In this document: piece by piece, positions 1-6,847 of the stretch | How the letters are laid out: every line of letters begins with the position of its first letter | How positions within the stretch are numbered: the stretch's first letter is position 1 | Source: CAYFUF01 sp964346245 | GTDB lineage: Bacteria; Bacillota; Clostridia; Tissierellales; Peptoniphilaceae | Length of the DNA stretch: 31,508 bases | NCBI GenBank assembly: GCA_964346245.1 | Contig: CAYFUF010000017.1 | Coordinates: forward strand, 1 to 31,508 | Direction of reading: 5' to 3' | Notes under the pieces: generated by a model | The model's database searches: none | Seen by the model: only the letters and a program-made list of their open reading frames with translations | Told to the model about the DNA's origin: nothing | Translations under genes and position numbers: made by a program

Positions 1-2
1 AG

Positions 3-383
3 GTCACCCAAAATGCGGGCACCGAGATACCCTTCAGCCCCGCCTACGATGCCCTCGACGAACCGCGCATCTATGTAGACATCGTCACCGGCCAACCCCT
101 CTTCTCCTCTCGGGACAAGTACGATGCCGGCTGCGGTTGGCCCAGCTTCACCAAGCCTATCGACCAGACCGCTCTCGCTTACTTGCCGGATAATTCCTAT
201 GGGATGGACCGAGTCGAGGTGGAAAGCTCTGCCGCCAGCACCCACTTGGGGCATGTCTTCAACGATGGGCCCATGGAAACAGGTGGCCTCCGCTACTGTA
301 TAAATGGGGCCTCCCTCCGCTTCGTGCCTCTAGCAGACATGGACTCTGAGGGATATGGGGACTATATTCCTTTTGTTGAGTAG
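3..383 (+). CDS. msrB: Peptide-methionine (R)-S-oxide reductase MsrB, 5' end outside window
   Basis: Reduces methionine-R-sulfoxide in oxidised proteins, in the cytosol. The reading frame is open from the first bases of the window and ends in TAG at 381-383, so the start codon and an unknown N-terminal part lie upstream. The visible 126 residues carry the MsrB signatures in order: YVDIVTGQPLFSS, GCGWPSFTKPI, HLGHVFNDGP and RYCINGASLRF. The Cys of RYCIN is the catalytic residue by family knowledge. No CxxC zinc pairs are seen, so this is the zinc-free form. It could be the C-terminal half of an MsrA-MsrB fusion (the EGYGDYIPF tail would fit), which cannot be decided here. Confidence 0.95.
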   Translation, partial: VTQNAGTEIPFSPAYDALDEPRIYVDIVTGQPLFSSRDKYDAGCGWPSFTKPIDQTALAYLPDNSYGMDRVEVESSAASTHLGHVFNDGPMETGGLRYCINGASLRFVPLADMDSEGYGDYIPFVE

Positions 384-480
384 GTCCTTGCTGAAATGAA
401 AAGTTGACCCTTGTTGGAAGAAAAGGGCCATGCGGTCAAAGCCCACGGCCCAAACAAATGAGTACTTGAAAGGAATGGAT

Positions 481-774
481 ATGGCAATTATTGAAGTATG
501 CATCTTCCCCATTGGGGAGGGCACTAGCGTTAGTGAGTATGTTGCTGGCTGCGAGCAGGTGTTGGCAGATCGGGGGATGAAGTTTCGACTAAACCCCATG
601 GGTACGACGATTGAGGGCGATGCGGACGAAATCTTCGCTGCGATTCGCGAGATGCAGGAATCGGTCTTTGCCCGCGGTGCCAAGCGGGTCTATTCGGTCA
701 TTAAGTGCGACGACCGCAGGGACAAACAGCACAGCATGGAGGACAAGATTAAGTCGGTGACGGATAAGCTGTAA
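481..774 (+). CDS. MTH1187/YqgV-type thiamine-binding family protein
   Basis: A small cytosolic protein of 97 residues starting MAIIEVCIFPIGEG. It resembles the MTH1187/YkoF-like thiamine-binding family, whose members are about 100 residues with a ferredoxin-like fold and bind thiamine or related ligands. The start was placed at 481 because AAAGGA at 469-474 sits 6 bases upstream. An in-frame ATG at 475 and one at 430 are possible but lack a well-placed ribosome binding site. The stretch PMGTTIEGDADEIFAAI is typical of the family. It runs convergently into the hydrolase gene with only 5 bases between the two stops. The precise ligand is not visible from sequence. Confidence 0.75.
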   Translation: MAIIEVCIFPIGEGTSVSEYVAGCEQVLADRGMKFRLNPMGTTIEGDADEIFAAIREMQESVFARGAKRVYSVIKCDDRRDKQHSMEDKIKSVTDKL

Positions 775-779
775 GCCCT

Positions 780-1679
780 TTACTGGTCAGCCAAGCTGTC
801 ATCTAAGAAAGTCAGCATCGCATCCATCAATTGGGTGGTGTGGTCGCTGGCGGTATTACGATCGAAGTCATGCTCATCGCTTTCGACACTGAAGGCGGTG
901 GGCTTGAATTTTTTCTCCAGGGCAATGAACTCGGTGTAGGGGACGTCAAAGTCGCCTGTGGCATGGGCAATGAAAAGGGGAACCGGGAATTCTTCCAAGT
1001 CTCTGAGGCTGTAGGCTTGGAGGAAGTCTATGTCCTCGGATGGCTTGATGAGGGATATCAGCGGGTCACTCCCCTCATCGCCCGTGATAATATCCTTCCA
1101 CTTGCCGGTCTGGCGGGCATAGACGTAGGCGCCCATGGCATCGCGAAGATCGCCTTCGACTCGGGGCTCATCGGGAAGCTGGTCAAGCCAGGAGGCATCG
1201 AGGGCGGGGTAGGTCTTGTTGAAGTAGGCGTTTTTGCTCCGGTACCAGTCGTCTACCATGAAGGCGTAGCCATAGAAAGAAACAACCCCAGCTACTGGCT
1301 GTGCCAAGCGGCCTTTACCGGCCAGGTAGAGGCTGAGGAAGGCGCCCGCCGACCGGCCCCAGATGAAGTAGGGCAGGTCATTGCCTAAGTGGTCTGCCAC
1401 CTGGTCTAAAAGGGAGGCAAGGCTTTCTTCCAAATCGGACAGGATGTCTTCCAGCTTGGTCACGGGAGCAAGCAGGTAGTCGGTGGCAATGACCACATGG
1501 CCCTCTTCCGTCAGCCGCTTTAAGTGGTAGCTGGGCAGGTCATCCCGGCTGCCGAAAATGAGGCCGCCTCCGTGGAGGTAGAGGATGGCGGACCTTGGCT
1601 TCACCTGCTCGTCTCGATATATGGTCGCTTCTTTTTTTACCGGCTGGTCGCCCAGCAGGATAGTCTTTTTTGTATACAT
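780..1679 (-). CDS. Alpha/beta hydrolase (HSL/carboxylesterase type)
   Basis: A 299-residue putative esterase. It shows the oxyanion motif LHGGG near residue 35, a nucleophile elbow GRSAGAF near residue 108, and a C-terminal acid and base in HATGDFDVP and ESDEHDF, which together make the usual Ser-Asp-His triad. No signal peptide is seen, so it is probably cytosolic. The start is supported by a strong AAAGGAG about 6 bases before the ATG on the minus strand. It is transcribed away from the membrane-protein gene at 1845 and converges with the thiamine-binding-type gene. The substrate cannot be inferred; short-chain acyl esters are usual for this family. Confidence 0.85.
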   Translation of the reverse strand: MYTKKTILLGDQPVKKEATIYRDEQVKPRSAILYLHGGGLIFGSRDDLPSYHLKRLTEEGHVVIATDYLLAPVTKLEDILSDLEESLASLLDQVADHLGNDLPYFIWGRSAGAFLSLYLAGKGRLAQPVAGVVSFYGYAFMVDDWYRSKNAYFNKTYPALDASWLDQLPDEPRVEGDLRDAMGAYVYARQTGKWKDIITGDEGSDPLISLIKPSEDIDFLQAYSLRDLEEFPVPLFIAHATGDFDVPYTEFIALEKKFKPTAFSVESDEHDFDRNTASDHTTQLMDAMLTFLDDSLADQ

Positions 1680-1844
1680 GAAGTCTCCTTTCGGGTTTTG
1701 TCATGACTCTCTTATACCCAGCTTGCGCGGACGGCTTGGTACCGTTCATGGGCTTACAAAATACTTACGAGGCTAAGTGAATTCCACCGGCAACTTGGGT
1801 ATCAATCAGGTTAGCATTTATTACTGAACCGCTGGGAGGTTATC

Positions 1845-2300
1845 TTGATACGCTTACAAGAATTAAATAAAAAGAAGTGGATCGGCTACGGGCTTGCCTT
1901 TTTGCTGGTCTACTCGATGATTGATGGGCTGAATATGTCTTATGGGGAGATGGCCCAAGAATTTGGCATCTGGCTAGTTATTGCCAATGTTGCCTTGAAT
2001 ATCCTGATGGGGGCGATGGCCGGCTTCATGATTGCCCTCAGCGAATACGTGCTCCAGTTTAAGGGGATCAAGACCAAAGGCGACAACATGAGCTTCCTCT
2101 CCGTCCTCTTTGGTATCTTCACCTATGGCTGTACCCCCTGTGTCATCTCGTTTTTGGCGGTCTTTGGCATCAACTTTTCGGTGATTGCCCTACCTTTTGC
2201 GGGCCTGCCTTATAAGCTGATTTCCCTTGCCCTGATGGGGCTGGGCATATGGATTTTGACCAGGGAGTTGAAGCGCAAGCAGTGTGATATTCGCTTGTAA
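1845..2300 (+). CDS. Small integral membrane protein with a CTPC motif, function unknown
   Basis: A 151-residue protein I do not recognise. It starts at TTG 1845, chosen because GGGAGG at 1833-1838 is correctly spaced. About four hydrophobic segments are visible: near residues 14-30, 40-62, 83-108 and 115-138. A conserved-looking CTPC lies at the start of the third, followed by VISFLAVFGINF. A lysine/arginine-rich tail (RELKRKQ) suggests a cytosolic C-terminus. The Cys-x-x-Cys pair at a membrane edge could be redox-active or bind metal, but that is only inference. The mgtC-family pseudogene follows after 15 bases, so the two probably formed an operon. Confidence 0.7.
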   Translation: MIRLQELNKKKWIGYGLAFLLVYSMIDGLNMSYGEMAQEFGIWLVIANVALNILMGAMAGFMIALSEYVLQFKGIKTKGDNMSFLSVLFGIFTYGCTPCVISFLAVFGINFSVIALPFAGLPYKLISLALMGLGIWILTRELKRKQCDIRL

Positions 2301-2315
2301 AAACGAGGAGGGAAA

Positions 2316-2807
2316 ATGGAATCAGCACTAGATTTAGCGAATCTAACCTATGGGGAGACGATTTTTAGGCTCTTTATCTCGGGCCTAATCGGAGCGGCGA
2401 TTGGCTACGAACGGGAATCTAGCCGGCGCCCAGCGTGATTTCGCACCAACATGCTGGTTGCGGTTGGTGCCTGTCTCATGATGATTTTGTCCATTAAGAT
2501 TGGCCTGCAGTATGAGGGGTCGGACCCCTCCAGAATCGCAGCCCAAGTGGTTTCCGGCATTGGTTTCTTAGGTGCCGGCACGATTATCACTAAGGGGGGC
2601 GATGTCAAAGGCCTCACCACCGCTGCCACTTTGTGGGTGAATGCGGGAATAGGGATGGCTATCGGCGCGGGCCTCTACTTTGCGGCCATCACGACCGGCA
2701 TCATGGTCCTTTTGGCCCTAGTCTTTCTGGGCCGTTTCCAAGTGAAGAAGAGAAAGAAAACAAGCTACTTTAGCGAAAAAGATGAAGCAGATGGCGACGA
2801 CGATTAG
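2316..2807 (+). pseudogene. MgtC/SapB family membrane protein interrupted by an in-frame TGA
   Basis: The frame opens at ATG 2316 behind a GAGGAGGG ribosome binding site and would give 163 residues. The N-terminal part ends GYERESSRRPA, then TGA at 2436-2438, then FRTNMLVAVGA. In the MgtC/SapB family this point reads RPAGxRT(H/N), so a Gly codon (GGA) appears to have become TGA by one base change. Downstream the family motifs VSGIGFLGAGTII and GLTTAATLWVNA are intact, with three or more further membrane segments. The rest of the frame is undamaged, so the lesion is recent, a sequencing error, or read through. A restart at ATG 2451 would give a truncated 118-residue protein. MgtC proteins act in magnesium homeostasis or virulence; mgtE lies 1.1 kb downstream. 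Confidence 0.85.
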
Positions 2808-2820
2808 TCGTCGCTTTTTT
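2794..2820 (+). terminator. Rho-independent terminator after the mgtC-family gene
   Basis: A perfect 8-bp stem GCGACGAC/GTCGTCGC with loop GATTA is followed by six T. The 5' arm overlaps the last codons of the mgtC-type frame. Confidence 0.9.
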
Positions 2821-2957
2821 GGTGGGCTGGCATTGCCCTTATGATGCCTAAGTTCCTTTTGGGTCTCAAAAGTCCCAAGGGCATGGGCCCACACCTTAAT
2901 AAAGTCTTCAATTAAAGCCTACTGGGGCTGGGCAAGTAAAAGGCGAGACAGTTTTAG

Positions 2958-3713
2958 ACACGGTTTGAACAGAAGGAGGAGCCGGAGCTAGCTCAGCTTG
3001 CCCAGGAATACTTGGAGGCTGATGGGGTCGAGTTTGTCAACAACTTCGAGACTAGCCGCCTGTCCAACGATGAGTCAGGCAAGGTTGTCATTGAAGGCGG
3101 CGATAGGTCCTATACGGTGGATGCCCTCCTGATTGCCACAGGCCGCAAGCCCAATACCGAGGGGCTGGGCTTGGAGAAGACGCAGATTGAGATGGACGAC
3201 AAGGGTTTCGTGAAGGTGGAAGATGACTTGCAAACATCCGTTTCGGGCACCTATGCCGTGGGCGATATCAACGGCGGCCCCCAGTTCACCTACATCTCCC
3301 TTGACGATTACCGTATTGTAAAAAGCCAGCTCTTGGGCGACGGCTCTTATCAGCGGTCTGAGCGCAAGAACGTGCCCCACACCCACTTCCTGAATCCACC
3401 TCTTGCTGCCGTCGGTCTTACGAAGGCCCAAGCAAAGGATAAGGGGATTGGCGTTAAGACGAAGACGCTCGATGTAGCCAATATGCCTAGGGCCCATGTC
3501 AACGGCAACCTCCGCGGCTCCTTCAAAGTTGTCTTGGCCAAGGACGGTGAAAAGATCCTCGGTGCTAGCTTCCTCGGCGACTGTGCAGAGGAGTTGATTA
3601 ATCTGGTTAAGATGGCCATGGACCACGACATCCCAGCCAGCTACTTCAAGAATCAGATCTTCACCCACCCCAGTATGGCGGAGAATTTGAACGATCTGTT
3701 CAATGTAAAGTAG
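2958..3713 (+). pseudogene. 5'-truncated pyridine nucleotide-disulfide oxidoreductase (RclA/MerA-like), C-terminal half only
   Basis: Only the second half of a class I flavoprotein disulfide reductase remains. The frame runs from just after TAG 2955 to TAG 3713. It shows the end of the NAD domain (LLIATGRKPNTEGLGL), the FAD-binding YAVGDINGGPQFTYISLDDYR, and the dimer interface ending HPSMAENLNDLF. The GG-QFTYISLDDYR pattern is characteristic of the RclA (hypothiocyanous acid reductase) branch. The N-terminal FAD fold with the redox-active CxxxxC, about 190-200 residues, is absent. Upstream, 2927-2962 codes in another frame for a fragment ending GETVLDT that would join the family sequence, so a frameshift precedes the deletion. 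A TTG at 3012 could start a 233-residue product, but it would lack the catalytic cysteines. Confidence 0.8.
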
Positions 3714-3727
3714 GATGATTTTTGTGT

Positions 3728-3757
3728 TTGCGGGGGGAAATATCCCTGTGCTATAAT
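3728..3757 (+). promoter_or_regulatory. Sigma-A promoter of mgtE with extended -10
   Basis: TGCTATAAT at 3749-3757 is a perfect -10 hexamer with the TGn extension. A weak -35 TTGCGG lies at 3728-3733 with an 18-bp spacer. Transcription would start near 3764, leaving a leader of about 165 bases before mgtE. Confidence 0.7.
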
Positions 3758-3763
3758 GAACAC

Positions 3764-3928
3764 AGCTCACAGATTACCCCGGCTTGGGCAAGGACCAAGC
3801 GAAGAAAAGAAAGGAAAATGCGTTTATGGACCCGTATCGAGAACAGATTTTTTCGATCAAGAACTACAAATCTAGATAAGGTCACGCAGTTTTCCTAACG
3901 TTTGTGGCCTTATTCAAGGAGGCTATAA
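3764..3928 (+). promoter_or_regulatory. Structured 5' leader of mgtE (candidate magnesium-responsive leader, not an M-box)
   Basis: The leader contains a stem GCTTGG/CCAAGC (3782-3787 with 3795-3800), a short reading frame with its own ribosome binding site (3818-3898), and a long-range stem. In that stem, ATAAGGTCAC (3876-3885) pairs with GTGGCCTTAT (3904-3913), 10 pairs including one G-U. The stem ends three bases before the mgtE ribosome binding site AAGGAGG at 3916-3922. Its 5' arm lies inside the short frame, so ribosome position could decide whether it forms. The conserved M-box (ykoK) blocks found ahead of many Bacillota mgtE genes are not seen. The regulatory role is inferred from layout. 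Confidence 0.5.
3818..3898 (+). CDS. Candidate 26-residue leader peptide upstream of mgtE
   Basis: ATG at 3818 is preceded by AAAGGAAA, and the frame (MRLWTRIENRFFRSRTTNLD...) ends at TAA 3896-3898, 30 bases before mgtE. It is rich in Arg (six) and Thr. The stop lies inside the loop of the stem 3876-3913, the usual arrangement of a translation-coupled attenuator. It is unlike the proline-rich MgtL of enterobacteria. It may also be a chance frame. Confidence 0.35.
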   Translation: MRLWTRIENRFFRSRTTNLDKVTQFS

Positions 3929-5263
3929 ATGAATAACAAGATTTTACAAGCAATCCACGAGGGCAACTTGGCTCAAGCTAGGGAGGCCCTCGTCAAGGAG
4001 AATGTCGTTGACATTGCCTACATGCTGGAGGATCAGACCGATTACGACATCCTGATGATCTTCCGCCTTTTGCCTAAGGAGATGACCTCGGAGGTTTTTG
4101 CCCACATGTCCCCAGAGAGGCAGCGCTACATCGTGGAGTCGGTGACTGACCAGGAGGCGTCGGCCATCGTGGATGATCTGTACATGGACGATGCCATGGA
4201 CTTTATCGAGGAGATGCCCGCCAACGTGGTCAAGAAGATTCTGCGCAACACGGACCCCGAGCGTAGGGCGCTCATTAACCTCTTCTTGGCTTATCCGGAG
4301 GATTCGGCTGGCTCGATCATGACCGTCGAATATGTGGACCTGAAGAAGTCAATGACCGTGGCGGAGGCCCTCGCCTACATCAAGCAGCGGGGCGTTGACC
4401 GGAAGACGATCGACACCTGCTTTGTCATGGACGAAAAGCGAGTCTTGGAGGGCTATGTCACCCTTCGCAAACTCGTCCTCAGCGACGGGGACGAGCTAGT
4501 CGCGAACCTGATGGAATCCGATGCCGTCTACGTCAACACCCACGATGACCAAGAGGACATTGCCCAACTCTTCAAGCGTTACGACTACCTGGTTGCCCCA
4601 GTGGTGGACAATGAGAACCGCTTGGTGGGCATCGTGACCATCGACGACATCCTCGATGTCATCGAGCAAGAGAACACCGAGGATATGCAGAAGATGGCGG
4701 CAATGCAGCCCAACGAACGCGAGTACCTGCGCACCAGCGCACTTACCCTTGCCCGCCACCGCATTCCCTGGCTGATGGTCCTCATGGTCTCGGCTACCTT
4801 AACGGGGGCAATCATCCAACGCTTCGAGACCACCCTCCAGTCCGTGACCATTCTGGCGGCTTTCATCCCCATGCTTATGGACACGGGCGGTAACGCTGGT
4901 TCCCAGTCATCGACCCTGATTATCCGCGGACTTGCCCTTGAGGAAATCCGCATGCAGGACATCATCAAGGTCATCTGGAAGGAATTCAAAGTTTCTATCA
5001 TTGTTGGTGCGGCCCTCGCTGCAGTCAACTTTGCCCGCATCATGATTTTCGAGTCGGTCAGCCCACTCATTGCCTTTACCGTCTCCATCACCGTCCTATT
5101 CACGGTCATCCTCGCCAAGATAGTTGGCGGTACCATGCCCATCCTGGCAAAGAAGCTGAACTTCGACCCAGCCATCATGGCCGGGCCTCTGATTACCACC
5201 TTGGTGGACGGCATTGCCCTCTTCGTCTATTTCACCTTTGCGACGAGCTTGCTGGGGATTTAG
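3929..5263 (+). CDS. mgtE: Magnesium transporter MgtE
   Basis: A 444-residue magnesium channel of the inner membrane, full length for the family. The N domain of superhelical repeats is residues 1-130, two CBS domains follow (about 131-250; LVAPVVDNENRLVGIVTIDDILDVI is the second), then a connecting helix and five membrane helices from about residue 278. The family signature PMLMDTGGNAGSQSST lies at 314-329. The pore aspartate of TTLVDG is near residue 427. The cytosolic acidic surface would sense Mg2+ and gate the pore, as known for the family. The start has AAGGAGG 6 bases upstream. The gene stands alone behind its own promoter and structured leader. Confidence 0.97.
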   Translation: MNNKILQAIHEGNLAQAREALVKENVVDIAYMLEDQTDYDILMIFRLLPKEMTSEVFAHMSPERQRYIVESVTDQEASAIVDDLYMDDAMDFIEEMPANVVKKILRNTDPERRALINLFLAYPEDSAGSIMTVEYVDLKKSMTVAEALAYIKQRGVDRKTIDTCFVMDEKRVLEGYVTLRKLVLSDGDELVANLMESDAVYVNTHDDQEDIAQLFKRYDYLVAPVVDNENRLVGIVTIDDILDVIEQENTEDMQKMAAMQPNEREYLRTSALTLARHRIPWLMVLMVSATLTGAIIQRFETTLQSVTILAAFIPMLMDTGGNAGSQSSTLIIRGLALEEIRMQDIIKVIWKEFKVSIIVGAALAAVNFARIMIFESVSPLIAFTVSITVLFTVILAKIVGGTMPILAKKLNFDPAIMAGPLITTLVDGIALFVYFTFATSLLGI

Positions 5264-5288
5264 GTGTTGGGGTGTTGGGGTAGCATAG

Positions 5289-5405
5289 CGGGGCGCGCGT
5301 AGCGCCGCCGCCCGCGAGGCCGGCGTGAAAATCGTTCCCCTCTGCCCATACGCCAAGCGCCGATTCGAAGAAGACGCCAAGTACGCTGACGTGTGGAAGA
5401 AGTAA
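5289..5405 (+). pseudogene. C-terminal scrap of a GNAT/YidJ-type N-acetyltransferase
   Basis: The frame between TAG 5286 and TAA 5403-5405 encodes about 38 residues containing REAGVKIVPLCPYAKRRF and ending ADVWKK. This matches the tail of small GNAT acetyltransferases (pattern KIxPLCPYAKxxFE). The N-terminal two thirds, including the acetyl-CoA loop, are missing. The scrap begins right behind the mgtE stop in a very GC-rich stretch. Confidence 0.6.
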
Positions 5406-5428
5406 ATCAATTGAATGAGTAATGTAAG

Positions 5429-5455
5429 GACCGGGCATGCGCCTGGTCTTTTTTT
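5429..5455 (+). terminator. Rho-independent terminator downstream of mgtE and the GNAT scrap
   Basis: Stem GACCGGGC/GCCTGGTC (8 pairs, one G-U), loop ATGC, then seven T at 5449-5455. Confidence 0.9.
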
Positions 5456-5526
5456 CTTGGCATGGCCCGCGGTTAGACAATCAAAACGTCCCAAAAGCTC
5501 CCAAGTCAATATTCCCAAACCGCCAA

Positions 5527-5860
5527 GTCATACCAAATGGCGGAAATGGCTAAAATGGTATGCCCAAAAAATGGCGAAAGTCATACCAAATTCCGAGAAT
5601 CATTGATTTGGTATGACAAAAATTCGGAGCAAGTCATACCATAATCACCAAAATCGAGATTTGGTAAGACAAGAGAGGCCTGGCGCATCATCACAAATGA
5701 GGAAAGTTGGCCGTTTGGTATGACTCGAGGGCTGGTCATGGGCATACCAAAAAGCCATAAACTTCGATATGGTATGATTTTGCCAAGAAAATCGTCCTAC
5801 CAAATAGCAAGAATTGAGATTTGGCAGGAAGGGGATGGGAGACGAGGTCATTACCCCCAA
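5527..5860. repeat. Array of ~53-bp palindromic units built from a 12-bp element in alternating orientation
   Basis: Forward copies of GTCATACCAAAT or near variants start at 5527, 5580, 5633, 5687, 5741, 5794 and, degenerate, 5847. Reverse copies (ATTTGGTATGAC type) start at 5553, 5606, 5659, 5713, 5767 and 5819. Consecutive elements are 25-28 bp apart, about 2.5 helical turns. A full unit is 12 bp + 14-bp spacer + 12 bp reverse + about 15-bp spacer, 52-54 bp. The pair 5580/5606 is a perfect 12-bp inverted repeat. The spacers are not conserved. No coding frame explains the array. It fills the stretch between the mgtE terminator and the uxuA remnant. It could be a multi-site protein-binding array, hairpin repeats, or a remnant of mobile DNA. 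Confidence 0.85.
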
Positions 5861-5929
5861 CAACCTACAAAACAAGCCCCATTCACGATATAATTAAGGG
5901 AGCAAGGAAATAAACCACAAGGAGGCAGC

Positions 5930-6121
5930 ATGAAGATGACGTTTCGCTGGTATGGGCAAGAAGATCCCATACCACTAGAATATATCAGGCAGATTCCTAA
6001 CTGTTCGGGGGCCATGCACGTGAGAAACATCAAATTCGAAGGCGACCAGAAATTCTACGAATCCGCCCCCAATCTCACCCCAACCCCAAGGAGGACCCAT
6101 GCTAAACCGCAGATACGATAG
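5930..6121 (+). pseudogene. uxuA: Mannonate dehydratase (uxuA) remnant with a large internal deletion
   Basis: A 63-residue frame behind a good AAGGAGG site, with a TATAAT-like -10 at 5889-5894. Residues 1-23 (MKMTFRWYG..DP..LEYIRQIP) match the conserved N-terminus of UxuA, which dehydrates D-mannonate to 2-keto-3-deoxygluconate. From about residue 28 the frame jumps to MHVRNIKFEGDQKFYESA, the conserved metal-site region near the UxuA C-terminus (HxRN..., FHESAHL). Roughly 230 or more residues between are missing, and the tail after ESAPN diverges. The intact enzyme is about 350 residues, so this is non-functional. It overlaps the start of the ThiF-like gene by 23 bases. Confidence 0.75.
5949..5973. 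repeat. Perfect 8-bp inverted repeat inside the uxuA remnant
   Basis: GGTATGGG at 5949-5956 and CCCATACC at 5966-5973, 9 bases apart. The core GGTATG/CATACC is the same as in the array at 5527-5860, so it may be a further copy or a chance match within coding sequence. Confidence 0.5.
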
Positions 6122-6779
6122 AAATCAACCCACCCTAAGCCCCGAGGACCAAGCTACCCTCGGCGCATCCACGGTGGCCATCCTCGGCGTCGGCGGCCTC
6201 GGTGGCTGGCAAGCCCAGTACCTTGCCCGAATCGGTGTCGGCCACATCATCCTCATCGATGGCGACGACTTTTCCGTCTCCAACCTGAACCGGCAGGTCT
6301 TCGCTAACGAAGCTAACTTGGGCAGGGCAAAGGTAGAGGAGACGGCGAGCAGCCTAAGAGGCATCAACAGCGAGGTCCAAGTGGAGACCCACAAGCTCTT
6401 TTTGAACAGTCTGACCCAGGTTTCTTACCTGGAAGGAAGCGACCTGATCATGGACGGAGCCGACAACATTGCCCTCCGCCAGCTGATCGAGGGCTATGCC
6501 ACCGCTCTCAACATCCCCTGGGTCCACGGCGCAATCGGAGCCTGGGAGGGCCAATGCGGCATCTTCACCCCAGACAGCGGCGCTCTGAAAAAGCTTTATC
6601 CTGCCAAGGACAAGACCCAGTTGCCCCAGGCGGGCAACCTGAGTTTTGTGGTCTCAAACATCGCCAGCCTGCAAGCGGGCTTGGCGGTCCAGCACCTGCT
6701 AAGCCGGCCAAGCTGTCCCTACAACCGCCTCTACCGCATCGATTATCAAAATATGGAAAGCGTCTCTTTTTCCATTTAA
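6099..6779 (+). CDS. ThiF/MoeB/HesA family adenylyltransferase-like protein
   Basis: A 226-residue member of the E1-like ThiF/MoeB superfamily, which adenylates the C-terminus of small sulfur-carrier or ubiquitin-like proteins. The nucleotide loop GVGGLGG is at residues 30-36, the acidic DGDDF at 54-58, NLNRQ at 62-66, and the Mg-binding DGADN near 118. The CxxC zinc pairs found in many MoeB/ThiF proteins are absent, and the C-terminal third is short. The start has AAGGAGG 7-8 bases upstream. No ThiS/MoaD partner or thiamine/molybdopterin gene is nearby, so the pathway is open. A strong hairpin follows the gene. Confidence 0.85.
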   Translation: MLNRRYDRNQPTLSPEDQATLGASTVAILGVGGLGGWQAQYLARIGVGHIILIDGDDFSVSNLNRQVFANEANLGRAKVEETASSLRGINSEVQVETHKLFLNSLTQVSYLEGSDLIMDGADNIALRQLIEGYATALNIPWVHGAIGAWEGQCGIFTPDSGALKKLYPAKDKTQLPQAGNLSFVVSNIASLQAGLAVQHLLSRPSCPYNRLYRIDYQNMESVSFSI

Positions 6780-6786
6780 GCGAAAG

Positions 6787-6821
6787 AATAAGGGCCAACC
6801 CCTACTGGGTTGGCCCTTATT
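6787..6821 (+). terminator. Strong hairpin terminator after the ThiF-like gene
   Basis: A perfect 15-bp stem AATAAGGGCCAACCC/GGGTTGGCCCTTATT with loop CTACT. The T-run is weak and lies partly in the stem (CTTATTC). Confidence 0.75.
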
Positions 6822-6847
6822 CAACAAAGGAGATACATCAACCGCCG

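Noticed and set aside
831..1388. 185-residue plus-strand reading frame
   Set aside because: It is the antisense shadow of the alpha/beta hydrolase, has no ribosome binding site, and its protein matches nothing recognisable.
2436..2438. TGA read as Gly (alternative code) or selenocysteine in the mgtC-family gene
   Set aside because: TGA is the normal stop of several intact genes here (lipA, both lplA copies, the complex 1 E2), and no SECIS-like element or Cys-aligned position supports selenocysteine. The aligned residue is Gly, so a nonsense change or base error is simpler.
3075..3770. 231-residue minus-strand frame
   Set aside because: It is a shadow of the RclA-like remnant, whose own frame carries clear family motifs.
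3764..3928. M-box (ykoK) magnesium riboswitch ahead of mgtE
   Set aside because: The conserved blocks of the M-box (such as GTTAGGTGAGGCTCC and CTACTGCC) are not present in the leader.
4585..5214. 209-residue minus-strand frame
   Set aside because: It lies entirely opposite mgtE and has biased composition (Met/Ser/Arg-rich), typical of a shadow frame.
5527..5860. CRISPR array
   Set aside because: The repeated element is only 12 bp, alternates orientation, has 14-15-bp spacers and degenerates freely. No cas genes are nearby.
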